NCBI RefSeq assembly: GCF_002154375.1
Contig: NZ_MUND01000129.1
Location: 1-44,914 of the forward strand
Source: Streptomyces glaucescens
GTDB taxonomy: Bacteria; Actinomycetota; Actinomycetes; Streptomycetales; Streptomycetaceae
Length of the DNA: 44,914 nt
Direction: 5' to 3'
Shown one piece after another: positions 1 through 8,494 of this stretch. Position 1 is the first letter of the stretch. Each line of letters starts with the position of its first letter. A model generated the notes under the pieces. The model had not been told where the DNA came from. It did not search any database and worked only from the letters and a program-made list of their open reading frames with translations. The translations under genes were made by a program, and so were the position numbers.

Positions 1-1
1 C

Positions 2-790
2 CCCATCTCGGTCCGCCCAGCCCCCAGCCCGCTGCGTCCGCTGCGCTACGAGCTGCGCCGGGCCACCGGGGTCGGCATCGGGTTTCTCACCGGCGCCGTG
101 GTGCTTGTGGTCTCGGCGCTCGCCGCGGTCGTCCTGGCCCGTTTCGGGCACACCCCGCAGGCGCGGCTGCTTGCCGCGTGGCCGCGGGAGCTGCCGCTGC
201 CGCCCGCGGCGCTCGGCGCGGGGCTGCTGGGCGCGCTGGCCTTCGGGGACGAGTTCCGTCACCCGGCTCTGGCGGCGGATCGCGGCACGGTGCCCCGCCG
301 GCTGGGGCTGCTCGCCGCCAAGCTCCTCGTGTCCGCGGTCACCGGGCTGGTCCTGGCCGTGCTGACCGTGGGGTGCGATGCCGAGGTGCTCTATCTGTTG
401 TACGGACGGGAGCTCGTGACGGTTCCCGTGGACTGGCTGTCGCTGGGGGTGAGTTGGATCGGGCTGGTGATCGGCTGTGCCTGGGCCGGGGTGCTGGCCG
501 CCGGGGTGTTCCGGTCCACCGCGGGCGGGCTCGCGGTTGTGGTGGCCGTGCCGGTGATCGTCGTACCGCTCGTACAGAAGTTCCTGGAGGGACCGTCCGT
601 GAGGAGCGCGGCGGGCTTTCCGCTGCGGCTGCGCGAGGTGCTGCTGTCGCAGTGGCCTCTCGGTGGGGAGCGCTATGTGTCGGCCGTGGCGCGAGTGGTC
701 GGCCAACCCGTCGGAAGTGCGCTGACGTTGTCGCTGGCCACGCTGCTCTGCGCGTATGTGCTCACGACACTGCGGCGCAGGGTCAGGTGA
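2..790 (+). CDS. Membrane protein, ABC-2 permease-like, 5'-truncated
   Basis: The reading frame is open from the first bases of the window, so the gene begins upstream; an internal GTG/ATG start near base 98 would cut into a hydrophobic segment. The visible 262 residues contain about six hydrophobic segments separated by short arginine-rich loops, and a segment around GDEFRHPALAADRG that resembles the cytoplasmic loop of ABC-2 type permeases (bacteriocin, drug or Na+ exporters). No nucleotide-binding domain is visible in this part, but one could be fused or encoded upstream. It ends with TGA 163 bases before whiH in the same direction. The membrane location is clear; the transporter assignment is inference from general resemblance only. 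Confidence 0.55.
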   Translation, partial: PISVRPAPSPLRPLRYELRRATGVGIGFLTGAVVLVVSALAAVVLARFGHTPQARLLAAWPRELPLPPAALGAGLLGALAFGDEFRHPALAADRGTVPRRLGLLAAKLLVSAVTGLVLAVLTVGCDAEVLYLLYGRELVTVPVDWLSLGVSWIGLVIGCAWAGVLAAGVFRSTAGGLAVVVAVPVIVVPLVQKFLEGPSVRSAAGFPLRLREVLLSQWPLGGERYVSAVARVVGQPVGSALTLSLATLLCAYVLTTLRRRVR

Positions 791-836
791 CAACCGTCCG
801 CGCCCATCCGGTCCGGCTCGTGCACAACTCCCTCGC

Positions 837-860
837 AGAACGCCCATTTCCTTCCGATAA
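837..860 (+). promoter_or_regulatory. Probable sigma-WhiG promoter of whiH
   Basis: TCCGATAA at 853-860 matches seven of eight bases of the WhiG -10 consensus GCCGATAA and lies 92 bases before the whiH GTG. The -35 is weak: the nearest match to TAAA is AGAA at 837-840, with a 12-base spacer instead of 14-16. whiH is an established WhiG target in S. coelicolor, which supports the call. Confidence 0.55.
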
Positions 861-952
861 GGCGTCAATTGCGACGCGGTGAGCGATCACCCTTTCGTGT
901 GCTTTTCACCAAAGACCTCAAGGGAGTTGGAGGCGACGCCGACAAAGGATCC

Positions 953-1840
953 GTGAGTACCCTTGCGCACACCATGATGACCTCCGCCCGCGCCGCAGAG
1001 TCCGGCCTCGCCGGCCCGGGCGAACTCGACCGCTATCCCTTCGCGGAGGCCGCCGCCGCGGACCGCGTCGGGGTCCCCGCCTGGGAGGGCGCGGACCCCG
1101 AGCTGGGCCGGGTGAGCCGACGCGCCGCGGGCAGCCGCGGCCGCGGCCTCCACGGCCAACTCGTCCAGCAGCTCGGACAGATGATCGTCTCCGGCGACCT
1201 CGGTGCCGACCGTCCGCTGGTGCCCGAGGAGATCGGCCAGCGCTTCGAGGTGTCCCGCACCGTCGTCCGTGAGTCGCTGCGCGTCCTGGAGGCCAAGGGC
1301 CTGGTCAGCGCCCGCCCGAACGTCGGCACGCGCGTGCGTCCCGTCAGCGACTGGAATCTGCTCGACCCGGACATCATCGAGTGGCGGGCCTTCGGTCCCC
1401 AGCGGGACGACCAGCGCCGCGAGCTGAACGAGCTGCGGTGGACGATCGAGCCGCTGGCCGCGCGGCTGGCCGCCGGCCACGGCCGCGAGGACGTCCAGCA
1501 GCGGCTGTCCGACATGGTGGAGATCATGGGGCACGCCATGGGGCAGGGCGACGCGCTCACGTTCTCCCGCGCGGACACCGAGTTCCACTCGCTGCTCATC
1601 CAGATCGCCGGCAACCGGATGCTGGAGCACCTTTCCGGCATCGTCACGGCGGCCCTCCAGGTCTCCGGAGGTCCGGTCACGGGCTGTGACCGCCCGAACG
1701 AGGCGACGCTGGTCCACCACGGCCGGATCGTCGACGCCCTCGCCGCGGGGGACGGCGCCGCGGCCGAGGAGGCCATGCGCCAGCTGCTCACCGTGCATCC
1801 AGAGGTGGAGCGCGTCGTTCCCGCGCCGCGCGAGCACTGA
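953..1840 (+). CDS. whiH: Sporulation transcription factor WhiH, GntR/FadR family
   Basis: DNA-binding regulator needed for sporulation septation in aerial hyphae of Streptomyces. The 295-residue protein has a poorly conserved, probably flexible N-terminus (1-64), a GntR winged helix-turn-helix at about 65-130 (recognition region EEIGQRFEVSRTVVRESLRV at 92-111) and a FadR-type FCD effector domain at about 145-285, where small organic acids or metals bind in relatives. The GTG at 953 was chosen because AAAGGA lies at 945-950 just before it and because this gives the 295-residue length I recall for WhiH; an in-frame ATG further upstream (869) has no ribosome binding site and would swallow the promoter spacer. 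It lies immediately before hrdB, the arrangement of model Streptomyces. Its ligand is not known. Confidence 0.95.
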   Translation: MSTLAHTMMTSARAAESGLAGPGELDRYPFAEAAAADRVGVPAWEGADPELGRVSRRAAGSRGRGLHGQLVQQLGQMIVSGDLGADRPLVPEEIGQRFEVSRTVVRESLRVLEAKGLVSARPNVGTRVRPVSDWNLLDPDIIEWRAFGPQRDDQRRELNELRWTIEPLAARLAAGHGREDVQQRLSDMVEIMGHAMGQGDALTFSRADTEFHSLLIQIAGNRMLEHLSGIVTAALQVSGGPVTGCDRPNEATLVHHGRIVDALAAGDGAAAEEAMRQLLTVHPEVERVVPAPREH

Positions 1841-1930
1841 GCGGAAGCGGAAACCCCGGACGTCGCGGCCGGGGGGCTTCCCTCTTCCTCGTCTGTGTGG
1901 CGTCGCCGGTCCGGCGAGCCGTCTCCCGTC

Positions 1931-1964
1931 GGACCCCGCAGGATCCACCGGACCTGCAGGGTCC
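1931..1964 (+). terminator. Hairpin downstream of whiH
   Basis: The arms 1931-1942 and 1953-1964 pair over 12 bp with one mismatch around a 10-base loop, about 90 bases after the whiH stop. There is no U tract, as is common for Streptomyces terminators. Confidence 0.45.
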
Positions 1965-2091
1965 GCCGCCGCGAGTGGCGCCGCGAGTGGCGCCGCGGCG
2001 GGCGTCCGCCAGACCGCACATGACCTTGTATGTCTGTGTCCGACCATTTTTGGGCACTTACGGGGTGTGACTCGGGCCACGCAAGTTGGGC

Positions 2092-2118
2092 GTAACGCTC
2101 GGGGGAACAGCGCGATGA
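2092..2118 (+). promoter_or_regulatory. ECF-type hrdB promoter candidate
   Basis: GTAAC (2092-2096) and CGATGA (2113-2118) are separated by 16 bases, the geometry of ECF sigma promoters. In Streptomyces the ECF factor ShbA is known to drive most hrdB transcription. The start would fall about 160 bases before the hrdB GTG. The rest of the 441-base gap (1841-2281) holds the whiH hairpin and a short direct repeat, CCGCGAGTGGCG, twice near 1969-1994; I see no gene in it. Confidence 0.4.
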
Positions 2119-2281
2119 CCTAAGAGGTGACAGCCGCGGAGGGAATACGGACGCCGTTCAAGGCGCTGTGCATCTTCCCGGCCCCCGCCCGCGCCGTCGG
2201 CCCATCCGCAAGCCGACGGTCGGCTCTCGTCCGCCGTGGACGGGGCCGGAAGTCGTTTTCCAACGTTCCGAGAGGTTGTTC

Positions 2282-3817
2282 GTGTCGGCCAGCACATCCC
2301 GTACGCTCCCGCCGGAGATCGCCGAGTCCGTCTCTGTCATGGCGCTCATTGAGCGGGGAAAGGCTGAGGGGCAGATCGCCGGCGATGACGTGCGTCGGGC
2401 CTTCGAAGCTGACCAGATTCCGGCCACTCAGTGGAAGAACGTACTGCGCAGCCTCAATCAGATCCTCGAGGAAGAGGGTGTGACGCTGATGGTCAGTGCC
2501 GCAGAACCCAAGCGCACCCGAAAGAGCGTCGCAGCGAAGAGCCCGGCCAAGCGCACCGCCACCAAGGCGGTCGCGGCGAAGACGGTGACCACTCGTAAGG
2601 CCACCACCTCCGCCGCGCCGGCCGCGCCCGTCGACCCTGCCGTCGACCCCACCGAGGAAGCCGCGCCCGCGAAGAAGGCCGCTGCCAAGAAGACCACCGC
2701 CAAGAAGGCGGTCGCGAAGAAGACCACCGCCAAGAAGACGGCGGCCAAGAAGACCGGCGCCAAGAAGGACGACGTCGAGCTGCTCGACGAAGAGGTCCTC
2801 GAGGACACCAAGGTCGCGGACGAGCCCGAGGGTGCCGAGAGTGCCGGCTTCGTCCTGTCCGACGAGGACGAGGACGACGCCCCCGCGCAGCAGGTCGCCG
2901 CGGCCGGCGCCACCGCCGACCCGGTCAAGGACTACCTCAAGCAGATCGGCAAGGTCCCCCTGCTCAACGCCGAGCAGGAGGTCGAGCTGGCCAAGCGGAT
3001 CGAGGCGGGTCTGTTCGCCGAGGACAAGCTGGCCAACGCCGACAAGCTCGCCCCTAAGCTCAAGCGCGAGCTGGAGATCATCGCCGAGGACGGCCGCCGG
3101 GCCAAGAATCACCTGCTGGAGGCCAACCTCCGCCTGGTGGTCTCCCTGGCCAAGCGCTACACCGGCCGCGGCATGCTCTTCCTGGACCTCATCCAGGAGG
3201 GCAACCTCGGTCTGATCCGCGCGGTCGAGAAGTTCGACTACACCAAGGGCTACAAGTTCTCCACGTACGCCACCTGGTGGATCCGTCAGGCGATCACCCG
3301 CGCGATGGCCGACCAGGCCCGCACCATCCGTATCCCGGTGCACATGGTCGAGGTCATCAACAAGCTCGCGCGCGTGCAGCGCCAGATGCTCCAGGACCTG
3401 GGCCGCGAGCCCACCCCGGAGGAGCTGGCCAAGGAACTCGACATGACCCCCGAGAAGGTCATCGAGGTCCAGAAGTACGGCCGCGAGCCCATCTCGCTGC
3501 ACACCCCGCTCGGCGAGGACGGCGACAGCGAGTTCGGTGACCTCATCGAGGACTCCGAGGCCGTCGTCCCGGCCGACGCGGTCAGCTTCACGCTCCTCCA
3601 GGAGCAGCTGCACTCGGTCCTGGACACCCTGTCCGAGCGTGAGGCGGGCGTCGTCTCCATGCGCTTCGGCCTCACCGACGGTCAGCCGAAGACCCTCGAC
3701 GAGATCGGCAAGGTCTACGGCGTCACGCGTGAGCGCATCCGCCAGATCGAGTCCAAGACCATGTCGAAGCTGCGCCACCCGTCGCGTTCCCAGGTGCTGC
3801 GCGACTACCTCGACTAG
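2282..3817 (+). CDS. hrdB: Principal RNA polymerase sigma factor HrdB
   Basis: Essential housekeeping sigma-70 factor that directs RNA polymerase to vegetative promoters. The 511-residue protein matches the length of HrdB. Residues 1-205 are the Streptomyces-type N-terminus, with an Ala/Lys-rich stretch of TAKK/AAKK repeats (about 95-160) followed by an acidic segment. Region 1.2 is near 210-245, region 2 near 275-345 ([20 protein letters not shown] and the -10 recognition segment ending [10 protein letters not shown]), region 3 near 350-430, and region 4 near 445-505 with the helix-turn-helix [20 protein letters not shown]. The GTG at 2282 ([14 protein letters not shown]...) gives this family length; the ribosome binding site is weak (AGAGG at 2270-2274). 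A longer in-frame start at 2168 is rejected because it lacks a binding site and family support. Confidence 0.98.
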   Translation: MSASTSRTLPPEIAESVSVMALIERGKAEGQIAGDDVRRAFEADQIPATQWKNVLRSLNQILEEEGVTLMVSAAEPKRTRKSVAAKSPAKRTATKAVAAKTVTTRKATTSAAPAAPVDPAVDPTEEAAPAKKAAAKKTTAKKAVAKKTTAKKTAAKKTGAKKDDVELLDEEVLEDTKVADEPEGAESAGFVLSDEDEDDAPAQQVAAAGATADPVKDYLKQIGKVPLLNAEQEVELAKRIEAGLFAEDKLANADKLAPKLKRELEIIAEDGRRAKNHLLEANLRLVVSLAKRYTGRGMLFLDLIQEGNLGLIRAVEKFDYTKGYKFSTYATWWIRQAITRAMADQARTIRIPVHMVEVINKLARVQRQMLQDLGREPTPEELAKELDMTPEKVIEVQKYGREPISLHTPLGEDGDSEFGDLIEDSEAVVPADAVSFTLLQEQLHSVLDTLSEREAGVVSMRFGLTDGQPKTLDEIGKVYGVTRERIRQIESKTMSKLRHPSRSQVLRDYLD

Positions 3818-3851
3818 GTCGCACCCGGCCCGATCGCGGTCGTACGACGTC

Positions 3852-3887
3852 GAAGGCCCGGTACCGCGGAAGCGGTACCGGGCCTTC
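3852..3887 (+). terminator. hrdB terminator hairpin
   Basis: A perfect 16-bp stem (3852-3867 with 3872-3887) closed by the tetraloop GGAA, 34 bases after the hrdB stop. Confidence 0.85.
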
Positions 3888-3940
3888 GGGCTGCGGGCGT
3901 GGGCGACGGGGAGCGGGTGCGGGGAGTGGTGCTCTGAATC

Positions 3941-3970
3941 ACTCTGGGGGTTCGATGAACGCCCCAGAGT
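3941..3970 (+). promoter_or_regulatory. Nested inverted repeat abutting the protease RBS
   Basis: ACTCTGGGG (3941-3949) is perfectly repeated inverted as CCCCAGAGT (3962-3970). Between them GTTC-GAT-GAAC (3950-3960) continues the stem, leaving one bulged G. The whole can fold as a 13-bp hairpin with a GAT triloop ending exactly where the GAGGAG ribosome binding site starts. It could be an operator or a 5'-UTR structure. Confidence 0.65.
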
Positions 3971-3981
3971 GAGGAGTGCGC

Positions 3982-4839
3982 ATGCGTCGCACCTTTGTCC
4001 GAGCACTGGCCCGCCCACTGGCCGGGGTCGCTGTCGCGGCCCTGATACCGCTGGTACCGGCGGTCTCCGCCGCTCCTGCCGCAGCCGAGGGCATAGTGGG
4101 CGGGTTCCCGGTCGATGTGTCCCAGGCTCCGTGGACGGTGGCGCTCTCCAGTCGTGACCGGTTCGGAGGAACGCGATCCGGGCAGTTCTGCGGTGGGGTG
4201 GCGGTCGGCCCCACCACCGTGCTCACGGCCGCGCACTGCCTGGAGGAGGACGTCCTTGGCTCACCGCCGCACCAGGTGCCCGATCTCAAGGTGATCGCCG
4301 GGCGTACGGATCTGCGCTCCGATCAGGGCCAGGAGGTCGCGGTGCGCGAGAGCTGGGTGAACCCGGGCTACGACGATGTCAGCAACAGCGGGGACTTCGC
4401 CGTGCTGACGCTCGCCGGGCCGTTGCCGTTCAACGCCGTCGTCGCGATGGCCGGCGCGGGCGACCCGGCGTACGCCGTCGGTACCGGGGCCACGGTCTAC
4501 GGCTGGGGCGATGCCTCGGGCCTGGGTGGCTACGCGGACGGGCTGCGGGCCGCGAGTGTGCAGGTGCTGCCCGACGCGCTGTGCGAGCGGGCGTATCCGC
4601 CCGGTGGCGACGGCAGTTACGTCGCCGAGGCCATGGTGTGCGCGGGGCGGCGGCAGGGCGGCCGCGACGCGTGCCAGGGGGACAGCGGGGGGCCGCTGGT
4701 GGCCCAGGGGCGCCTCATCGGGCTGGTGTCCTGGGGGAGCGGCTGCGGGCGCTCCGGGAGCCCCGGGGTCTACACGCGGATCTCGGACGCCCTGCGGAAG
4801 CTGGGCTGGGACCGCGCGGGGTCCCAGGGGCGGGTGTGA
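3982..4839 (+). CDS. Secreted trypsin-like serine protease (S1 family)
   Basis: Exported chymotrypsin-fold endopeptidase. The ATG at 3982 is chosen because GAGGAG lies 5 bases before it; a GTG at 3976 overlaps that site. A signal peptide (two Arg, hydrophobic stretch 10-28, Ala-rich cleavage zone near 30-36) is followed directly by IVGG at about 38-41, the mature trypsin N-terminus whose release activates the enzyme. The catalytic triad is visible: His85 in TAAHC, Asp138 in GDFAVLTL and Ser235 in CQGDSGGP. An Asp six residues before the catalytic Ser (DACQGDSGG) predicts cleavage after Lys/Arg. Cysteine pairs typical of S1 are present. At 285 residues it is a single-domain enzyme. It stands alone between two strong hairpins; the substrate is unknown. 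Confidence 0.93.
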   Translation: MRRTFVRALARPLAGVAVAALIPLVPAVSAAPAAAEGIVGGFPVDVSQAPWTVALSSRDRFGGTRSGQFCGGVAVGPTTVLTAAHCLEEDVLGSPPHQVPDLKVIAGRTDLRSDQGQEVAVRESWVNPGYDDVSNSGDFAVLTLAGPLPFNAVVAMAGAGDPAYAVGTGATVYGWGDASGLGGYADGLRAASVQVLPDALCERAYPPGGDGSYVAEAMVCAGRRQGGRDACQGDSGGPLVAQGRLIGLVSWGSGCGRSGSPGVYTRISDALRKLGWDRAGSQGRV

Positions 4840-4880
4840 GGACCCTCGACGCAGCCTGAGCCTACGGGCGGGCAGGACGA

Positions 4881-4916
4881 CGGGCGGCCGACCCTGGGTG
4901 CAGGGTCGGCCGCCCG
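4881..4916. terminator. Bidirectional terminator between protease and DUF7455 gene
   Basis: A perfect 15-bp stem (4881-4895 with 4902-4916) and a 6-base loop lie between two convergent genes. Confidence 0.85.
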
Positions 4917-4960
4917 TTCACCGGCCTGTGCCGGGGCTGGCTCGTCGATGGGCGCGAGGG

Positions 4961-5191
4961 TCAGCGTTCGTCTTCGGAGGCGTTGTCGGGAACGGTCGTG
5001 AGCCGCTCGGTCTCGTCCTGTATCTCAGCGGCGATCTTCTTGAGTTCCGGCTCGAACTTGCGGCCGTGGTGGGCGCAGAAGAGCAGTTCTCCGCCGCTCA
5101 GCAGGACGACGCGCAGGTATGCCTGGGCGCCGCAGCGGTCGCAGCGATCAGCGGCCGTCAGCGGGCTCGCGGGGGTCAGAACAGTAGTCAC
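4961..5191 (-). CDS. Small DUF7455-family zinc-ribbon-like protein
   Basis: A 76-residue conserved actinobacterial protein of unknown function. Two metal-ligand-like pairs are visible, CDRC (17-20) and CAHH (39-42), consistent with a small zinc ribbon, followed by a charged helical tail (KKIAAEIQDETERL). The GTG start at 5191 has GAAGAGGCGAC before it. It is transcribed divergently from parE across a 441-base gap. The family recurs beside parE/hrdB in streptomycetes, but its role is not established. Confidence 0.85.
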   Translation of the reverse strand: MTTVLTPASPLTAADRCDRCGAQAYLRVVLLSGGELLFCAHHGRKFEPELKKIAAEIQDETERLTTVPDNASEDER

Positions 5192-5632
5192 GTCGCCTCT
5201 TCTCTAGCTCGACGAGCTGTCGTACCAGGGTCAACATCCAACCAGCCCCAAAACGTTCCCGCTCGCGGCTTTTCCTCGAAAGATTTTTTCCGAGGCGGCT
5301 GGCTGCTGCCGGTTGGCGGCGAATGTGCCGTAGTGCGTGTCTGTGTGTCGTACGGTTTCGCGCGTTCGTATCGGTCTCGGTCCTCCCGGCTGGGTTGCCG
5401 GTTGTTCATGAGGACGTGCCCGGAGCCTAAATGGTTCATGCCTGGAAGGGAACGTGATGTGTACTTCACCCCATCGAGGGATCGAACATCCATACGACTC
5501 TGGACTAGTCTGCGTTCAGACGAGGGTGGCGTTACAACGGCTCTACCAGGCCTCGGTACCCTCTGAGCGGCAACCCAAGCCACGGCCTTACCCCGATGGG
5601 CCCCATCTGAAATTCAGCGAGGAGCGAACCGC
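5192..5632. promoter_or_regulatory. Divergent promoter region DUF7455 / parE
   Basis: A 441-base stretch with lower GC than the flanking genes and no convincing conserved gene. It must hold the promoters of both divergent genes. Two items are worth noting: a LexA-like sequence, TCGAAC-N4-ATACGA, at 5482-5497, and a short open frame 5457-5636 that ends in a GTGA overlap with the parE start (see findings). I could not assign -35/-10 pairs with confidence. Confidence 0.5.
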
Positions 5633-7756
5633 GTGACCGCCGAGACGTCCGTGCCGTCCACAGCTCTGCTGGCAGGAGCAGACCGGGACGGTTCCAACTA
5701 CACCGCGCGGCACCTGCTCGTCCTCGAGGGGCTGGAGGCCGTCCGCAAGCGCCCGGGCATGTACATCGGCTCGACCGACAGCCGCGGCCTGATGCACTGC
5801 CTCTGGGAGATCATCGACAACTCCGTCGACGAGGCCCTGGGCGGCTACTGCGACCACATCGAGGTGATCCTCCACGACGACGGCTCGGTGGAGGTGCGCG
5901 ACAACGGCCGCGGCATCCCGGTCGACGTCGAGCCCAAGACCGGCCTGTCCGGCATCGAGGTCGTGATGACCAAGCTGCACGCCGGCGGCAAGTTCGGCGG
6001 CGGCTCCTACGCCGCCTCCGGCGGTCTGCACGGCGTGGGCGCCTCCGTGGTGAACGCGCTCTCCGCGCGGCTGGACGTCGAGGTGGACCGCGGCGGCCAC
6101 ACCCACGCGATCAGCTTCCGGCGCGGCGTGCCCGGCGCCTTCGCCGCGGTCGGCCCGGACGCGAAGTTCGAGGCCAAGAGCGGCCTGCGCAAGGCCAAGA
6201 AGATCTCCAGGACCCGCACCGGCACGCGCGTGCGGTACTGGGCCGACCGCCAGATCTTCCTCAAGGACGCCAAGCTCTCCCTGGAGAACCTGCACCAGCG
6301 CGCCCGCCAGACCGCGTTCCTGGTGCCCGGCCTGACCATCGTCGTCCGCGACGAGTTCGGCCTCGGCGAGGGCGGCAGCAAGGGCGAGGAGTCCTTCCGC
6401 TTCGACGGCGGCATCAGCGAGTTCTGCGAGTTCCTGGCAGCCGACAAGCCCATCTGCGACGTGCTCCGCTTCACCGGCCAGGGCACCTTCAAGGAGACCG
6501 TCCCGGTCCTCGACGAGCACGGCCAGATGACACCCACCGAGGTCACCCGGGAACTCGGCGTCGACGTCGCCCTGCGCTGGGGCACCGGCTACGAGACGAC
6601 CCTCAAGTCCTTCGTCAACATCATCGCCACCCCCAAGGGCGGCACCCATGTCGCCGGCTTCGAGCAGGCGATCGCCAAGACCATGAACGAGGTGCTGCGC
6701 GCCAAGAAGCTGCTGCGCGTCGCCGAGGACGACATCGTCAAGGACGACGCCCTGGAGGGCCTGACCGCGGTCGTCACCGTCCGCCTCGCCGAGCCGCAGT
6801 TCGAGGGGCAGACCAAGGAGGTGCTCGGCACCTCGGCGGCCCGCCGCATCGTGAACAACGTGGTCTCCAAGGAACTCAAGGCGTTCCTGACCGCGACGAA
6901 GCGTGACGCCGCCCAGCAGGCCCGGGTGGTCATGGAGAAGGCCGTCGCCGCCGCGCGGACCCGCATCGCGGCCCGTCAGCACAAGGACGCGCAGCGTCGC
7001 AAGACGGCCCTGGAGTCGTCCTCGCTGCCCGCGAAGCTCGCCGACTGCCGCAGCGACGACGTCGACCGCAGCGAGCTGTTCATCGTCGAGGGGGACTCCG
7101 CGCTCGGCACCGCCAAGCTCGCCCGGAACTCCGAGTTCCAGGCACTGCTGCCGATCCGCGGCAAGATCCTCAACGTCCAGAAGTCGTCCGTGACCGACAT
7201 GCTCAAGAACGCCGAGTGCGGCGCGATCATCCAGGTCATAGGGGCGGGATCGGGCCGGACCTTCGACATCGACGCCGCCCGCTACGGCAAGATCATCATG
7301 ATGACCGACGCCGATGTGGACGGCTCCCACATCCGGACCCTGCTGCTCACGCTGTTCCACCGCTACATGCGGCCCATGGTCGAGGCCGGCCGGGTGTTCG
7401 CCGCGGTCCCGCCGCTGCACCGGATCGAGCTGATCCAGCCCAAGAAGGGCCAGGACAAGTACGTGTACACGTACTCGGACCGGGAACTGCGCGACAAGCT
7501 CATGGAGTTCCAGAGCAAGGGCGTCCGGTACAAGAACTCGATCCAGCGGTACAAGGGTCTGGGCGAGATGGACGCCGACCAGCTGGCCGAGACCACCATG
7601 GACCCGCGCCACCGCACCCTGCGCCGGATCAACCTCTCCGACCTGGACGCCGCCGAGCAGGTCTTCGACCTGCTGATGGGCAACGACGTGGCGCCCCGCA
7701 AGGAGTTCATCTCCAGTTCGGCGGCGACGCTGGACCGGTCGCGTATCGACGCGTAG
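5633..7756 (+). CDS. parE: DNA topoisomerase IV subunit B
   Basis: ATPase subunit of topoisomerase IV, which decatenates daughter chromosomes together with ParC. The 707-residue protein has a GHKL ATPase domain (EIIDNSVDEALGG near 57-69, DNGRGIPV near 88-95, GGLHGVGASVVNAL near 130-143), a transducer domain, and a TOPRIM domain at about 480-590 with EGDSALG (near 486) and DADVDGSH (near 560), ending in the conserved YKGLGEMDADQL segment. The first glycine of the usual EGDSAGG is Leu here, a substitution I believe is normal for actinobacterial ParE. The GTG start is supported by GCGAGGAGC at 5617-5625. It is the topoisomerase IV type rather than gyrase because its partner parC is 7.4 kb downstream and both sit apart from the replication-origin gyrase locus known in the genus. 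Confidence 0.95.
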   Translation: MTAETSVPSTALLAGADRDGSNYTARHLLVLEGLEAVRKRPGMYIGSTDSRGLMHCLWEIIDNSVDEALGGYCDHIEVILHDDGSVEVRDNGRGIPVDVEPKTGLSGIEVVMTKLHAGGKFGGGSYAASGGLHGVGASVVNALSARLDVEVDRGGHTHAISFRRGVPGAFAAVGPDAKFEAKSGLRKAKKISRTRTGTRVRYWADRQIFLKDAKLSLENLHQRARQTAFLVPGLTIVVRDEFGLGEGGSKGEESFRFDGGISEFCEFLAADKPICDVLRFTGQGTFKETVPVLDEHGQMTPTEVTRELGVDVALRWGTGYETTLKSFVNIIATPKGGTHVAGFEQAIAKTMNEVLRAKKLLRVAEDDIVKDDALEGLTAVVTVRLAEPQFEGQTKEVLGTSAARRIVNNVVSKELKAFLTATKRDAAQQARVVMEKAVAAARTRIAARQHKDAQRRKTALESSSLPAKLADCRSDDVDRSELFIVEGDSALGTAKLARNSEFQALLPIRGKILNVQKSSVTDMLKNAECGAIIQVIGAGSGRTFDIDAARYGKIIMMTDADVDGSHIRTLLLTLFHRYMRPMVEAGRVFAAVPPLHRIELIQPKKGQDKYVYTYSDRELRDKLMEFQSKGVRYKNSIQRYKGLGEMDADQLAETTMDPRHRTLRRINLSDLDAAEQVFDLLMGNDVAPRKEFISSSAATLDRSRIDA

Positions 7757-7851
7757 TCGCCGCGCCGGCTCGGGCGGGTGCCGGCCCCGGCTTCGCCGTC
7801 GGCCCGACGGGGGTTCCCACCCGGACCGCCGTGCGGTGTCCGTCATCGGGT

Positions 7852-7878
7852 GCGGGCGGCCCCATGGGGGCTGCCCGC
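7852..7878 (+). terminator. parE terminator hairpin
   Basis: A 12-bp stem (7852-7863 with 7867-7878, one G-U pair) around a 3-base loop, about 95 bases after parE. Confidence 0.6.
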
Positions 7879-7972
7879 CGCCGGTGGCCGCGCCGCCGTC
7901 ATGGTCACCTGATGGGGTGAAGGGCTCCGAGAAGAAGAGCCGGTCGTCTTTCCGTTCTGTCCATCCTTGGGC

Positions 7973-8494
7973 ATGCACTCAAGTGACGGTCGTCCCCGTG
8001 ACGCCATAAGTGTGCGGAACGACGATCCCTGGCACGCCGCCCTCGCCTCCGCCTGGGGCGAGGCGGACCGAGTCCCCGCACGCGTGCCCGCCGCGGCCTC
8101 CGAGTGGCCCGGGCGGGCCGAGCGGACGGAGCCCCGGGATGGCGCGGTGAGCGCCGCGGACATCTACCTCGAGGTGCAGCGCGGTGCGGCCTTCCAGGAG
8201 GTGCGCAGCCGGTACCGCCGGTTCGTCGTCCCGGCGTTCGCCGCCTTCTTCGCCTGGTACGTCGGCTACGTCGTCGTCGCCACCACCGCGCCCGGGCTCA
8301 TGGCCCGGCCCGTGGCGGGCGCGGTGAACGTGGCGATGCTGTCCGGGCTCGGGCAGTTCCTCTCCACCTTCCTGCTCACCTGGGCGTACGCCCGGCACGC
8401 CCGGCTGCGCAGGGACCGCGCGGCGCTCGAACTGCGCTGGGACACGCAGGAACTGACGCGCGGCATCCCAGGGGTGGTGCCCGGTGGCCGGTGA
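7973..8494 (+). CDS. DUF485 family membrane protein
   Basis: A small inner-membrane protein that typically precedes sodium:acetate-type symporters and may act with them. The C-terminal part carries the DUF485 signature: an EVRSRYRRFVVPAFAAFFAW stretch running into the first transmembrane segment, and a second near VAMLSGLGQFLSTFLLTWAY, then a basic helix RHARLRRDR. The start is uncertain: ATG 7973 gives 173 residues with a disordered N-terminus and no good ribosome binding site; GTG 8012 and GTG 8147 (SAADIYLEVQ) are alternatives, the last giving a length closer to the usual ~100-115 residues. Its end overlaps the symporter start by 11 bases, implying translational coupling. Confidence 0.8.
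   Translation: MHSSDGRPRDAISVRNDDPWHAALASAWGEADRVPARVPAAASEWPGRAERTEPRDGAVSAADIYLEVQRGAAFQEVRSRYRRFVVPAFAAFFAWYVGYVVVATTAPGLMARPVAGAVNVAMLSGLGQFLSTFLLTWAYARHARLRRDRAALELRWDTQELTRGIPGVVPGGR

Noticed and set aside
2120-4018. Minus-strand 632-codon frame antisense to hrdB
   Set aside because: Shadow of hrdB, with Leu/Gly/Asp-rich sequence and no recognisable domain.
5188-5583. Minus-strand 131-codon frame in the DUF7455/parE gap
   Set aside because: No ribosome binding site, no conserved-looking sequence, poor codon bias; overlaps the promoter region of both neighbours.
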